A DNA stretch of 24,136 bases from Clostridia bacterium (lineage in GTDB: Bacteria > Bacillota > Clostridia > Christensenellales > Aristaeellaceae): positions 1-24,136 of the forward strand of contig JAFUGB010000190.1 of NCBI GenBank assembly GCA_017469605.1, in the 5' to 3' direction. Position 1 is the first letter of the stretch; the number at the start of each line of letters is the position of its first letter. Position numbers and translations under genes: made by a program. Positions 6,586 to 14,107 of the stretch are shown one piece after another. Below the pieces are notes generated by a model, which did no database searches, had not been told where the DNA came from, and saw nothing but the letters and a program-made list of their open reading frames with translations.

Positions 6586-6612
6586 CGCGGCTGTATCCAG
6601 CCGCGTCTTTTT
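6586..6612 (+). terminator. Rho-independent terminator after the M24 peptidase
   Basis: A perfect 8-bp GC-rich stem (6586-6593 with 6598-6605) with a 4-nt loop is followed by TC and five T. The ~160 bp from here to 6773 hold no gene that I can see. Confidence 0.9.
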
Positions 6613-6773
6613 GTTATTCCCTGAATACCATGTTTAAGGTGATCAGCCGATGGCTTTTTTCCAAAGGCCCTGGCAATCCGGAGCGTTGCAAGGCGAACAA
6701 GACCGAAATCAATGAAACAAATGAATGCGCTCCAATTCACGAAGGACAATGGAGCAGTTTATAACGTGATCTT

Positions 6774-7436
6774 TTAATCAAGATTCAGGATAATAAAATG
6801 ATTCTTATTAAAATCGATCAAGCCCTCATTCCGCATTTTGCTCAGCTCCTTGGAAAGCGCCGTCCTCTCCACGTTCAGGTAGTCGGCCAACTGCTGTCTG
6901 TCAAAGGGGATTTCAAAGCTTTTTTGGTTTTTCTGCAAAGAAACCGTATTCAAATACGCCATGACCCGTCCCCGGATATGCTTGGCAGCGGTATGGAAGC
7001 TGCGCCCGGAAAGGGCCAGATTCTTATGGGCGGAAATCGTAAGGAGATTGGTCATCAGCTTGAAAGCCCATGTTTCAGAAAGGTGGTTTGCTTGACGCAG
7101 AAGACCAATTTGAAAAAATAGAATCCGGCTATCCTCACTGGCAATCACATCCACAGGTACAGCCTGTTTTTCCAGCCATGCATAGGTCTCCGCAAAGCAC
7201 TGGCCTTTTCCCGCATGGCTCAGAATAGCGCGATTGCCCCACAGATCGGTGCTCTCAATGGTCACGCCGCCTTCCAGCACCATGCCCATCCAGGCGGTGG
7301 AAGCCCCCGCCAGCAACACGGCTTCATCTTTTACGAACTTCTTCTCGAATACGTTCAGCGCCCTTCGTGCGGTTTCTATTTCCCGGGGCCGCATATCCCG
7401 AAAAAGCGCTGTTTCTTCCTCAAAAGGCTTTTCCAT
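6774..7436 (-). CDS. Crp/Fnr-family transcriptional regulator
   Basis: The 220-residue product has a cyclic-nucleotide-binding-like beta-barrel (~10-125, including the GGVTIESTDLWGNRAILSHAGKG part), a dimerisation helix, and a C-terminal winged helix-turn-helix (RQQLADYLNVERTALSKELSKM, ~183-204) as in Crp/Fnr proteins. The Arg/Ser phosphate-binding cassette of true cAMP receptors is not visible, and no Fnr-type cysteine cluster is present, so the effector is unknown. The start has AGAGG upstream. It is read in the same direction as the ATPase gene upstream but is separated from it by a long AT-rich palindrome, so it may have its own control. Confidence 0.9.
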   Translation of the reverse strand: MEKPFEEETALFRDMRPREIETARRALNVFEKKFVKDEAVLLAGASTAWMGMVLEGGVTIESTDLWGNRAILSHAGKGQCFAETYAWLEKQAVPVDVIASEDSRILFFQIGLLRQANHLSETWAFKLMTNLLTISAHKNLALSGRSFHTAAKHIRGRVMAYLNTVSLQKNQKSFEIPFDRQQLADYLNVERTALSKELSKMRNEGLIDFNKNHFIILNLD

Positions 7437-7487
7437 ATATAATTCCTCTTTCTATGCTTGCAGCCGCATCCAATGAAGGCAATACAA

Positions 7488-7531
7488 AAGGAAACTATAT
7501 GATTATATTCAAAGAATCATATAGCTTCCTT
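7488..7531 (-). terminator. 17-bp AT-rich palindrome (terminator or operator)
   Basis: Bases 7488-7504 and 7515-7531 are complementary at 16 of 17 positions; the exception is a G-U pair on the minus-strand RNA. The loop is 10 nt. On the minus strand the stem ends in CCTTTTGTATT, a weak T-tract, 14 nt after the stop of the ATPase gene. It could be that gene's terminator or a binding palindrome for the Crp/Fnr-like protein encoded just downstream. Confidence 0.5.
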
Positions 7532-7544
7532 GTGACGGTTGTTA

Positions 7545-8621
7545 TTATTGAATCACATTCCCGGTTTTTCCATCAAACAGATAAACACTGTCATACGGAA
7601 TGGAGAAAGTCAACTGGGTGTCCACTTCCGGCGTATCATGGCTGTCCACCTTCAGAATAGCCTGCTGATCGCCCGCGGTGATATAAATATTGGTGTTATC
7701 TCCCAGCATTTCGGTGAGCTCAACCTGGCAGGGGATCTGATACCCATCAGGCTGCTCCCCCAGCTGAATGGCCTCAGGCCGGAAGCCAAAGACGATCTCC
7801 TCCCCTTCATATTCCTTGATCCTACCAAGCTTTTGGGAAAGATCAAGCTGTGCGCTGCCAAAGGAAATCCTGCCATTTTTTACGATACCGCGAATGAAAT
7901 TCATGGGCGGTTCGCCAATAAAGCCCGCAACGAACACATTGGCCGGCTGGAAATACAGCTCATAAGGCGTGCCAATCTGCTGTACATAACCATCCTTCAT
8001 TACCACAATACGGTCGGCAAGCGTCATGGCCTCAGTCTGATCATGGGTAACGTAAATGGTCGTGGCGCCCGTTTCCTGGTGGATCTGGGCGATTTCATAG
8101 CGCATGGTAACGCGCTGCTTTGCGTCCAGGTTGCTCAGCGGTTCATCCATCAGGAAAATGCCCACCTTGCGAATAATGGCGCGGCCGATAGCCACGCGCT
8201 GACGCTGGCCGCCTGAAAGCGCCCTGGGCAGACGGTCCAAGTAATCAGTCAGACCCAGAATACGGGCAGTATTTTGGACCCGCTCCTCAATGACGTCTTC
8301 ATCCACGCCCTGCAATGTAAGGCCGAAGGCAATATTATCATAAACCGTCATCTGTGGGTACAAGGCATAGCTCTGGAATACCATGGCAATTTCCCGCTCC
8401 CTGGGGCCCATCTCGTTGGCACGTTTGCCATCCAGCAGGAATTCGCCATTGGAGATATCCTCCAGGCCCGCAATCATGCGCAGGGTAGTGGATTTTCCGC
8501 AGCCGGAGGGACCGACAAATACAACAAACTCTCCCTTTTCGATTTCCAGATTAAAATTGTGCACCGCGTGGAACCCGTTGGGATAGATCTTGTTGATGTT
8601 TTTCAGCGTTATGTACGCCAT
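7545..8621 (-). CDS. Carbohydrate ABC transporter ATPase (MsmX/UgpC-like), orphan copy
   Basis: The 358-residue ATPase energises CUT1-type sugar importers. It has Walker A GPSGCGKST (37-45), a Q-loop (MVFQSYALYP), signature LSGGQRQR, Walker B FLMDEPLSNLD, the H-loop THDQTEA, and a C-terminal TOBE/OB regulatory domain (~235-358). The start at 8621 is set by AAGGAGG (8629-8635), 7 nt upstream, and by the family N-terminus MAYITLKNINKIYPNG. It stands alone, without permeases, and diverges from the AraC gene. That placement resembles multitask ATPases such as MsmX which serve several transporters. A close paralogue lies inside the transporter operon at 11855-12928. Confidence 0.95.
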   Translation of the reverse strand: MAYITLKNINKIYPNGFHAVHNFNLEIEKGEFVVFVGPSGCGKSTTLRMIAGLEDISNGEFLLDGKRANEMGPREREIAMVFQSYALYPQMTVYDNIAFGLTLQGVDEDVIEERVQNTARILGLTDYLDRLPRALSGGQRQRVAIGRAIIRKVGIFLMDEPLSNLDAKQRVTMRYEIAQIHQETGATTIYVTHDQTEAMTLADRIVVMKDGYVQQIGTPYELYFQPANVFVAGFIGEPPMNFIRGIVKNGRISFGSAQLDLSQKLGRIKEYEGEEIVFGFRPEAIQLGEQPDGYQIPCQVELTEMLGDNTNIYITAGDQQAILKVDSHDTPEVDTQLTFSIPYDSVYLFDGKTGNVIQ

Positions 8622-8666
8622 AGCTTTGCCTCCTTGACAGTTCAATAAGATTCATTCGGATAATGC

Positions 8667-8683
8667 ATGGACAAAACGGACAT
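8667..8683 (+). promoter_or_regulatory. Shared 17-bp candidate AraC operator, copy 1
   Basis: ATGGACAAAACGGACAT here matches ATGTACAAAATAGACAT at 18866-18882 in 14 of 17 positions. It overlaps the -35 of the araC promoter and lies upstream of the divergent ATPase gene. A second GACATCCT (8700-8707) lies exactly 21 bp after the one at 8679-8686, the typical two-turn spacing of AraC-family half-sites. Confidence 0.55.
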
Positions 8684-8696
8684 CCTTTGTTATAAT
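8668..8696 (+). promoter_or_regulatory. Promoter of the AraC-family gene
   Basis: TGGACA (8668-8673) and a perfect TATAAT (8691-8696) are separated by 17 bp. The start codon is 33 bp downstream of the -10. Overlap with the shared 17-bp motif suggests autoregulation. Confidence 0.75.
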
Positions 8697-8728
8697 AAAG
8701 ACATCCTGCAAAGGAAGGAGCAAATGTC

Positions 8729-9529
8729 GTGAATGATATCACCTATGTGGGCAGACATTCGCTGATGCACACCGTTTCCCGCCACGCCCACGAAAGCTGG
8801 GAATTTGTGTACTGCACCTACGGAACAGGAACTTTTGTATTCGACGATTTCACCATCTCCTACAAGAAGGGGGACGTGGTCATCATTCCGCCCCTGGTTC
8901 CCCATTCCAACGCCAGCGAGCAGGGCTTCAAGAACATTCACGTAAACATGACTTCCCCCACGCTGACCTTCAAAAAGCCCACCATCATCATGGATGACAG
9001 CAATCACTTTCTGCTGGACGCCTTTACAGCCGTGTTCTATCATTTCTATTCCGACCGGAAGGAGAAAACGGCTTTGCTCTCAGCTTACGGTGATCTGATC
9101 AGCTGTTACCTGATCGCCTACCAGACAGTGCAGCAGCGGTCCGGCGTGGTGGAGCGGATCGAACACAACATCATCAGCAACTACGCGGATTGCGACTATG
9201 AGCTGGATACCTATCTGCGGTCTCTTCCTTTCAGCTACGATTACCTGCGCAAGCTGTTCCAGAAGGAGCTGGGCGTAACGCCCCATAAGTACCTGATCGA
9301 TAAACGGCTGCAAATCGCGGCCGAAGTGCTGGTGAACAATGATAATAACGGAAGCACCATTGCCGATATCGCGCTGATGTGCGGTTTCCACGATCCACTG
9401 TACTTTTCCAAAATGTTCAAGAAAAAGTACGGCATTGCCCCCAGCTATTACCTGAAGTCAAAGCGGAGCGGCAGTGGCACGCCGACGGAGGACGCTGACA
9501 GCGTAAAGGTTATGCTGGCAGACGTTTGA
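8729..9529 (+). CDS. AraC-family transcriptional regulator
   Basis: The 266-residue product has an N-terminal cupin sensing domain (HAHESWEFVYCTYGTGTFVFDD, with GDVVIIPPLVPHS, residues ~19-60) and a C-terminal double helix-turn-helix (~165-258) ending in the AraC signature (IADIALMCGFHDPLYFSKMFKKKYGIAPSYY region). The GTG start at 8729 is supported by AAGGAG (8715-8720), 8 nt upstream; an ATG at 8724 is immediately closed by TGA. It probably senses a sugar and controls the neighbouring transporter operon, since a related 17-bp motif occurs at both promoters. Its 3' end overlaps the convergent GH105 gene by 20 bp. Confidence 0.93.
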   Translation: MNDITYVGRHSLMHTVSRHAHESWEFVYCTYGTGTFVFDDFTISYKKGDVVIIPPLVPHSNASEQGFKNIHVNMTSPTLTFKKPTIIMDDSNHFLLDAFTAVFYHFYSDRKEKTALLSAYGDLISCYLIAYQTVQQRSGVVERIEHNIISNYADCDYELDTYLRSLPFSYDYLRKLFQKELGVTPHKYLIDKRLQIAAEVLVNNDNNGSTIADIALMCGFHDPLYFSKMFKKKYGIAPSYYLKSKRSGSGTPTEDADSVKVMLADV

Positions 9530-10637
9530 CCTCTGTATAGCACAGCACGAAGGGGGCCGCGCCCTTGGCGTCGTTGCATACCACAGGCTCGGAAATATAA
9601 TAGGCAAAGGTGCCGTCCCGCCTGCGGTTATTTTCCGGGCCAAGCCCGGCCACAAGGCAAATCCCGCCCAATTGCAGGCTGCCGCCCTCCAGGGAAAGAT
9701 ACTTGCCGATGATGCCGTCAAAGGTCTTTTTGCCTTGGGCGGCATATTCTTTTTCCAGGAAGCCCAGGCGCGCGCCTTTCAGCATGGCATAGGCAATCAT
9801 GGAACTGCCGCTGCTTTCCAGGTAATTGCCCTCCCGTTCCATCTGATCCACCACCTGCCAGTACATACCGGTTTCAGGATCGGCGTAGGGAAGCATGCTG
9901 CGCATCAGATCGGAGAATATTGCCGCAATCTCCTGCCGCGCATTTCCCGACGGAAGGATTTCCAACAGGTCGGCCAGCGCCACCGAAAACCAGCCAATGG
10001 AACGGAGCCAGAAACTTTTGGATAATCCGGTTGCAGGATCGGCCCAAAAGGCTGTTTTGCTGGCATCATAGCCATGATAATACAGACCGGTTTGAGCATC
10101 CCGCATCCTGTCACGGACGATCCGCAGCTGGCTCAGCACATCGGAATAATCGCCGTTTGCCAGCGTTTTCTGGTACAAAGCCTCGAAGGGCTGGGCCATA
10201 TAAATACCGTCCAGCCACACCTGGTTGGGATAGATCTGCTTATGCCAGAAGCTCCCTTCCGCCGTGCGGGGCTGCCGCTGTAGCTGCGCATGCAGGAAAT
10301 CAACGGCTTTTTTATATTTCTCCTTGCCCGCGGCCCGAAATAAGGCAAAAAGTACACGGCCCTCATTGATATCATCCAGGCTGTGTTTCTCGGGCTGGAA
10401 GGTGCGGATACTGCCATCTTCCAAAACGAAATAATCCGCGACCCGCTCAGCAAAGTCAAAATATCGCCCATCGCCGGTGATCTCAGCCATGGAAAGAAGC
10501 GCGGTAAGCATACAGCCGTCAATGTAATTCCAGTCAGAGGGCTTCCCCTGACGGATGCGCTCAACATTCCACACCGTTTTTTCCGGCGTGGACTGCTCGA
10601 TCAAGCTGAGCACATAACGGTCAATCGCTTCGTACAT
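9510..10637 (-). CDS. GH105 unsaturated glycuronyl (rhamnogalacturonyl) hydrolase
   Basis: GH105 enzymes of the YteR/YesR type remove the unsaturated uronic acid from the non-reducing end of oligosaccharides produced by polysaccharide lyases, usually rhamnogalacturonan. The 375-residue product fits the six-hairpin barrel. Asp143 (VWLDGIYM) corresponds to the catalytic acid known from YteR, Asp88 to its substrate-binding Asp, and His188, Arg212 and Trp216 (FWLRSIGW) lie where the substrate-contact residues are expected. No signal peptide is seen, so it acts in the cytoplasm on imported oligosaccharides. AGAGG precedes the ATG. It is the last gene of the transporter operon, starting 4 nt after the preceding stop. 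Ulvan- or glucuronan-derived substrates remain possible. Confidence 0.93.
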   Translation of the reverse strand: MYEAIDRYVLSLIEQSTPEKTVWNVERIRQGKPSDWNYIDGCMLTALLSMAEITGDGRYFDFAERVADYFVLEDGSIRTFQPEKHSLDDINEGRVLFALFRAAGKEKYKKAVDFLHAQLQRQPRTAEGSFWHKQIYPNQVWLDGIYMAQPFEALYQKTLANGDYSDVLSQLRIVRDRMRDAQTGLYYHGYDASKTAFWADPATGLSKSFWLRSIGWFSVALADLLEILPSGNARQEIAAIFSDLMRSMLPYADPETGMYWQVVDQMEREGNYLESSGSSMIAYAMLKGARLGFLEKEYAAQGKKTFDGIIGKYLSLEGGSLQLGGICLVAGLGPENNRRRDGTFAYYISEPVVCNDAKGAAPFVLCYTEVKRLPA

Positions 10638-10641
10638 GCGT

Positions 10642-11274
10642 TTACCTCTGGTTTTGTTTGGCGTCGGTCAGCATACGTTTTGCCATTCGTTTCATGCCAA
10701 GGAACAGCATATCCCACGCCATGGAGAAAATCCCGAAAAGGATGGGGCCTACACCCAAAGGAACGGTATCCTGCGCGCCTGTAACGGCAGCCAGCACGAT
10801 ATTGATAACATTGTAGGTGCTGACCACACAAAACAGGATCAGAAAAGCGTAAAGTACGTTCAGCGGCAATGTGATAAACTTCCGTTTGGGAAACATCATC
10901 CAGCGGTCGTTGGCCCCGGGCGTCCTGGCATAGAATCGAAACACATTGTTGGTGATCAAATCAGTCACAAATCCCAAGGCCAAGCCCAAAATCAGCAGCT
11001 GATCCAGCTGATCGGATACATAGATGCCCAATCCCCAGAAGAAGAAGAAGCAAACCATTCCGCCAAACCAGGCTTTGATCAAAATGACCTTGGTGATATC
11101 CGAGAGCCTGAGCTTAGGACCAGAACGATATTTGCGCAGCTCTTCTTCGCTGACCTTGGGCGAATTGGACACATCGGCGTTTACCAGATCTTCCACCGCC
11201 CGCACGTTCAGCTTGTAATAATCAGCGGCAGATCTTTTTTCTTCGGGCTCGGCTGTTTTTTTTCGCTTTGTCAT
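10642..11274 (-). CDS. Membrane protein of unknown function (accessory E)
   Basis: The 210-residue protein has a long charged N-terminal cytoplasmic region (~1-60, rich in Lys/Glu) and four hydrophobic segments at about 66-85, 89-107, 135-160 and 173-195, ending in a basic tail. I recognise no family. It starts 14 nt after the preceding gene with only a weak ribosome binding site, suggesting translational coupling, and its stop is 4 nt from the GH105 start. Its place between a transport ATPase and a hydrolase of the same operon suggests a role in the uptake system. No catalytic motif is visible. Confidence 0.8.
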   Translation of the reverse strand: MTKRKKTAEPEEKRSAADYYKLNVRAVEDLVNADVSNSPKVSEEELRKYRSGPKLRLSDITKVILIKAWFGGMVCFFFFWGLGIYVSDQLDQLLILGLALGFVTDLITNNVFRFYARTPGANDRWMMFPKRKFITLPLNVLYAFLILFCVVSTYNVINIVLAAVTGAQDTVPLGVGPILFGIFSMAWDMLFLGMKRMAKRMLTDAKQNQR

Positions 11275-11288
11275 ACCGATCGGGAATG

Positions 11289-11852
11289 TCAGGCATCCTC
11301 GCCGCTGATGTCAATGGCGCCCATGTTCTGGTTGCCGGCCACATCCACCGAGGTGTTGATCCTGCGCAGCATTTTGGCGTACACCGGCAGCAGCGCCACC
11401 AGCGCCGCGCCAACGATCAGGATGATCTGATGGACGCGCAGCATGACAGACGCCTTGGAAATATAGCTGTTGATACCGGTGGGATCAATGGGATTATTCT
11501 CGCGGGTGATCGCCCTGGTAATGCTGTTTCCGTAATAGATATCACAGTAAATGATAATGGCCAGCATCAGGAACATGAGCACCAGCATGGGAACATTCAC
11601 CTTTTTACGATGCGGGAAGGCGTTGAGGAAGCATACCAGGGAGAGCATGGAAAACAGCATGGTGGCAAACCCGCACAGCCCCATACCGGAGCCCTGGATT
11701 TTGGCCGTGGTATTGGAAATCTGGGTAAGATTGAGGGAATAATACAGGAAGCCGATCACCAGTACGATCAGCGCAATGGTTTGCGGCTTGCGCTTGAGCG
11801 ACACAATGCGCTTACGTACAAACTCTTTTACGCCGGAAGGCTGCTTGGCCAT
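11289..11852 (-). CDS. Membrane protein of unknown function (accessory D)
   Basis: The 187-residue protein has four hydrophobic segments, about 25-44, 56-79, 87-107 and 140-160, with a basic N-terminus and a segment of ~30 residues between the third and fourth that is polar (NSITRAITRENNPIDPTGIN). The family is not recognised. Its ATG lies 2 nt after the stop of the ATPase gene, with a GGGGGAGAAG ribosome binding site inside that gene's end, so the two are tightly coupled. The general plan (four segments, the longest polar part before the last) resembles accessory C. It may be an accessory subunit of the ABC importer; this is inference from position only. Confidence 0.8.
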   Translation of the reverse strand: MAKQPSGVKEFVRKRIVSLKRKPQTIALIVLVIGFLYYSLNLTQISNTTAKIQGSGMGLCGFATMLFSMLSLVCFLNAFPHRKKVNVPMLVLMFLMLAIIIYCDIYYGNSITRAITRENNPIDPTGINSYISKASVMLRVHQIILIVGAALVALLPVYAKMLRRINTSVDVAGNQNMGAIDISGEDA

Positions 11853-11854
11853 AT

Positions 11855-12928
11855 TTACTTCTCCCCCTTCCTGATGGCATTGGTGGTATCCTTGTCAAAG
11901 AAGTGCTTCTTTTGGAAGGAAACCTGTATAACATCGCCATTTTTATATTTGGTCCAGCCGCGAAGCTTGGCCGAGATGCGATTATTATCACCCATATGGC
12001 CGTGGACCAGCGTATTCATGCCCAGGTTTTCGTTGGAGAACACTTTAACCTTCAAGCTTCCGCCTTCAACAATATCCTCCGGACGAACGCCCAGCTTGAT
12101 TTCTTTGCCGTTATACCCGCTCAGCGTAGCTTTTTCGGCATCGGTCAGCTCCACCTCAAACCCTTTTCCTTGAAGCTTTCCCTCCCGGAATGTTACGTCA
12201 AAGAGGTTCATGGGCGGCAGGCCAATAAAGCTGGCCACAAAAATGTTATTGGGGGTGTCATACAGCTCCAACGGCGTACCCACCTGCTGCACATGTCCCA
12301 TGGACATACAGACAATGCGGTCCGCCAGCGTCAATGCCTCGGTTTGGTCGTGAGTTACATAAAGCATAGTAGCGCCAAGGCGTTTATGCAGCAGCAGAAT
12401 CTCACGGCGGGTGGCGCCGCGCAGCTTGGCATCCAGGTTGCTCAGCGGCTCGTCAAACAGAAAAACCTTGGGATTGCGCACGATGGAGCGTCCCATGGCC
12501 ACGCGCTGCCGCTGGCCGCCGGACAGCTGGGAAGGCTTTTTATTGAGCTGGCTTGTAAGGCCCAGGATCTCCGCTGCGGCCAGCACCTTCTTGTGGATCA
12601 CATTGGGATCTTCCTTCCGCATGGTCAGGGAGAAAGCCATATTCTCGTAAATGGTCATATGCCCGTACAGCGCGTAATTCTGGAACACCATGGCCATGTC
12701 ACGATCCTTGGGCGGTGTCTGGGTAATGTCCTTTCCATCCAGCAGCAGCTTGCCCCGGGAAATATCCTCAAGTCCCGCTACCATGCGCAGCGTGGTGGAT
12801 TTTCCACAGCCCGAAGGGCCCACCAGTACGATCAGCTCGCCATCCTTCACGTCCAGGTTGAAATCAAACACGGCCTGAACGTTATTATCGTAGATTTTAT
12901 CGATATGCTGTAAATTCAACTGTGCCAT
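11855..12928 (-). CDS. Carbohydrate ABC transporter ATPase (MsmX/UgpC-like), operon copy
   Basis: The 357-residue ATPase has Walker A GPSGCGKST (37-45), a Q-loop (MVFQNYALYG), signature LSGGQRQR, Walker B FLFDEPLSNLD, the H-loop THDQTEA, and a C-terminal TOBE domain. It very probably powers the LplB/YtcP-like permeases encoded upstream in the same operon. That arrangement is notable because related importers in Bacillota generally rely on a shared ATPase encoded elsewhere. The ATG follows the stop of the preceding gene after a single nucleotide, with GGGAGG upstream. It is closely similar to the orphan copy at 7545-8621, differing most in the TOBE domain. Confidence 0.96.
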   Translation of the reverse strand: MAQLNLQHIDKIYDNNVQAVFDFNLDVKDGELIVLVGPSGCGKSTTLRMVAGLEDISRGKLLLDGKDITQTPPKDRDMAMVFQNYALYGHMTIYENMAFSLTMRKEDPNVIHKKVLAAAEILGLTSQLNKKPSQLSGGQRQRVAMGRSIVRNPKVFLFDEPLSNLDAKLRGATRREILLLHKRLGATMLYVTHDQTEALTLADRIVCMSMGHVQQVGTPLELYDTPNNIFVASFIGLPPMNLFDVTFREGKLQGKGFEVELTDAEKATLSGYNGKEIKLGVRPEDIVEGGSLKVKVFSNENLGMNTLVHGHMGDNNRISAKLRGWTKYKNGDVIQVSFQKKHFFDKDTTNAIRKGEK

Positions 12929-12929
12929 C

Positions 12930-13439
12930 TTATGAAGCCTCCCTTGCGTTCCTGGTCTCCAGGGTCTTCATATGCTTTTCCAGCATACCGCATTTACGCC
13001 AATTGATCATCGCGGCAGCCAGGAGACAAGCCGCGCTCCCGGCAAGATAAATCAGAACGCGGATAAACTGCGGATTCTGCATCACAACGGTTTCAACGCC
13101 GCTGACCTTGACCACCGCCTGATGGGACTTCAACGGCAGAATAAAAATACGCGCGATCTGCAAAACGCCTACCACCAGCAAAATCTTGGAATAATTCTTC
13201 TGGTAGCTTTTTACGCCTTCCGATGCCAGGAAGGTCATCAGCATGAACAGCAAATTATATACGATGGATCCACCCACAAGGATTTGGTAGTACCATGAAC
13301 CCACATCGGATTTATATATTGAAACGAAATACAGAACATTCAGCAGGATGGCCAGATAGCACAGCCGCGAAGAGCTTGTATTCTTCACAAAACGCATTCT
13401 ATCCAGCTTGATCTCGCGATCTTCCATGATCTGGGTCAT
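12930..13439 (-). CDS. Membrane protein of unknown function (accessory C)
   Basis: The 169-residue protein has a charged N-terminus (MEDREIKLDRMRF) and four hydrophobic segments, about 26-42, 52-74, 86-102 and 124-144, with a basic C-terminal cytoplasmic tail. No family is recognised. Its ATG overlaps the stop of the preceding gene in an ATGA arrangement, and the ATPase gene begins one nucleotide after its stop, so it is translated as part of a tight block with those genes. Confidence 0.8.
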   Translation of the reverse strand: MTQIMEDREIKLDRMRFVKNTSSSRLCYLAILLNVLYFVSIYKSDVGSWYYQILVGGSIVYNLLFMLMTFLASEGVKSYQKNYSKILLVVGVLQIARIFILPLKSHQAVVKVSGVETVVMQNPQFIRVLIYLAGSAACLLAAAMINWRKCGMLEKHMKTLETRNAREAS

Positions 13440-14026
13440 GCTACCGCCCCTTTCCCCTGCTTGATCAGGGATTGTTCTTCTTTCATGAGCTTACGTTTCC
13501 AGAATACATTCGCGATCAAAAGCAGGATGCCGATCAGCAGCAGGCCAAAGATCACGTAATGAATATCGAACCAAAAAGTAGATTCGGTGTACAGGCTTTT
13601 CTTTTTGGCCGCGTTGGCAGCCAATTCTTCAAAATTGATTTGCAGGAACTGGGCCTTAAAGGCTTCAATCTGCCGGTGCGCCCACACGGAGAAGGCAACG
13701 CCTCCCGCGGATACAAGCCCAATGGCCACATAATTGCCGATATAATATTTCCTGCGGATATGGGTATTGGTAAAAAACAGCGTCAGACACAGCAGCAGCA
13801 TAACGATAGACGCGTGCAGGAAATCACGGTTGAAGCCCTGCATATCATAGTAGATCCGGGAACCGGTCACCGTGGTATTATCCAGTTTTTCCGGATTGCG
13901 AATGGTATTGTAAAGCGCATCATAGAGGTCCGTCATGATGCCCAATGAATACAGAAATACCAAAGCGCAGATAATCAGCAATCCTATACAAAGGACCCTC
14001 TGCAATGACACCTGTTTTTTATACAT
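13436..14026 (-). CDS. Membrane protein of unknown function (accessory B)
   Basis: The 196-residue protein starts at ATG 14026, set by GGGAGG (complement of 14037-14042) 10 nt upstream; the frame is open further upstream but that part spans a GC-rich hairpin. Four hydrophobic segments are visible, about 10-30, 72-90, 97-117 and 158-177, leaving two polar, probably external, segments of ~40 residues (TDLYDALYN... and RQIEAFKAQF...). No family is recognised. These external segments could contact the solute-binding protein encoded just upstream. The gene ends in an ATGA overlap with accessory C. Confidence 0.8.
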   Translation of the reverse strand: MYKKQVSLQRVLCIGLLIICALVFLYSLGIMTDLYDALYNTIRNPEKLDNTTVTGSRIYYDMQGFNRDFLHASIVMLLLCLTLFFTNTHIRRKYYIGNYVAIGLVSAGGVAFSVWAHRQIEAFKAQFLQINFEELAANAAKKKSLYTESTFWFDIHYVIFGLLLIGILLLIANVFWKRKLMKEEQSLIKQGKGAVA

Positions 14027-14063
14027 GCCAGACCGACCTCCCGTGTTTACGTTGCAACATTGG

Positions 14064-14097
14064 GCGGATTGCCCGGGGTATTCCCCGGGCAATCCGC
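14064..14097 (-). other. Intercistronic 15-bp stem-loop
   Basis: Bases 14064-14078 and 14083-14097 form a perfect, GC-rich 15-bp stem with a 4-nt loop, 10 nt after the stop of the solute-binding protein gene. No T-tract follows on the minus strand, so it is not a normal terminator. It fits an mRNA-protecting or partially terminating hairpin that lets the binding protein be made in excess of the downstream genes. Confidence 0.8.
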
Positions 14098-14107
14098 AGG
14101 GATTGAA

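Noticed and set aside
6613..6773. Possible gene, or terminator for the Crp/Fnr-like gene
   Set aside because: Only a weak imperfect repeat (around 6731-6755, CTCC-ATT/AAT-GGAG) without a T-tract; no coding frame of interest.
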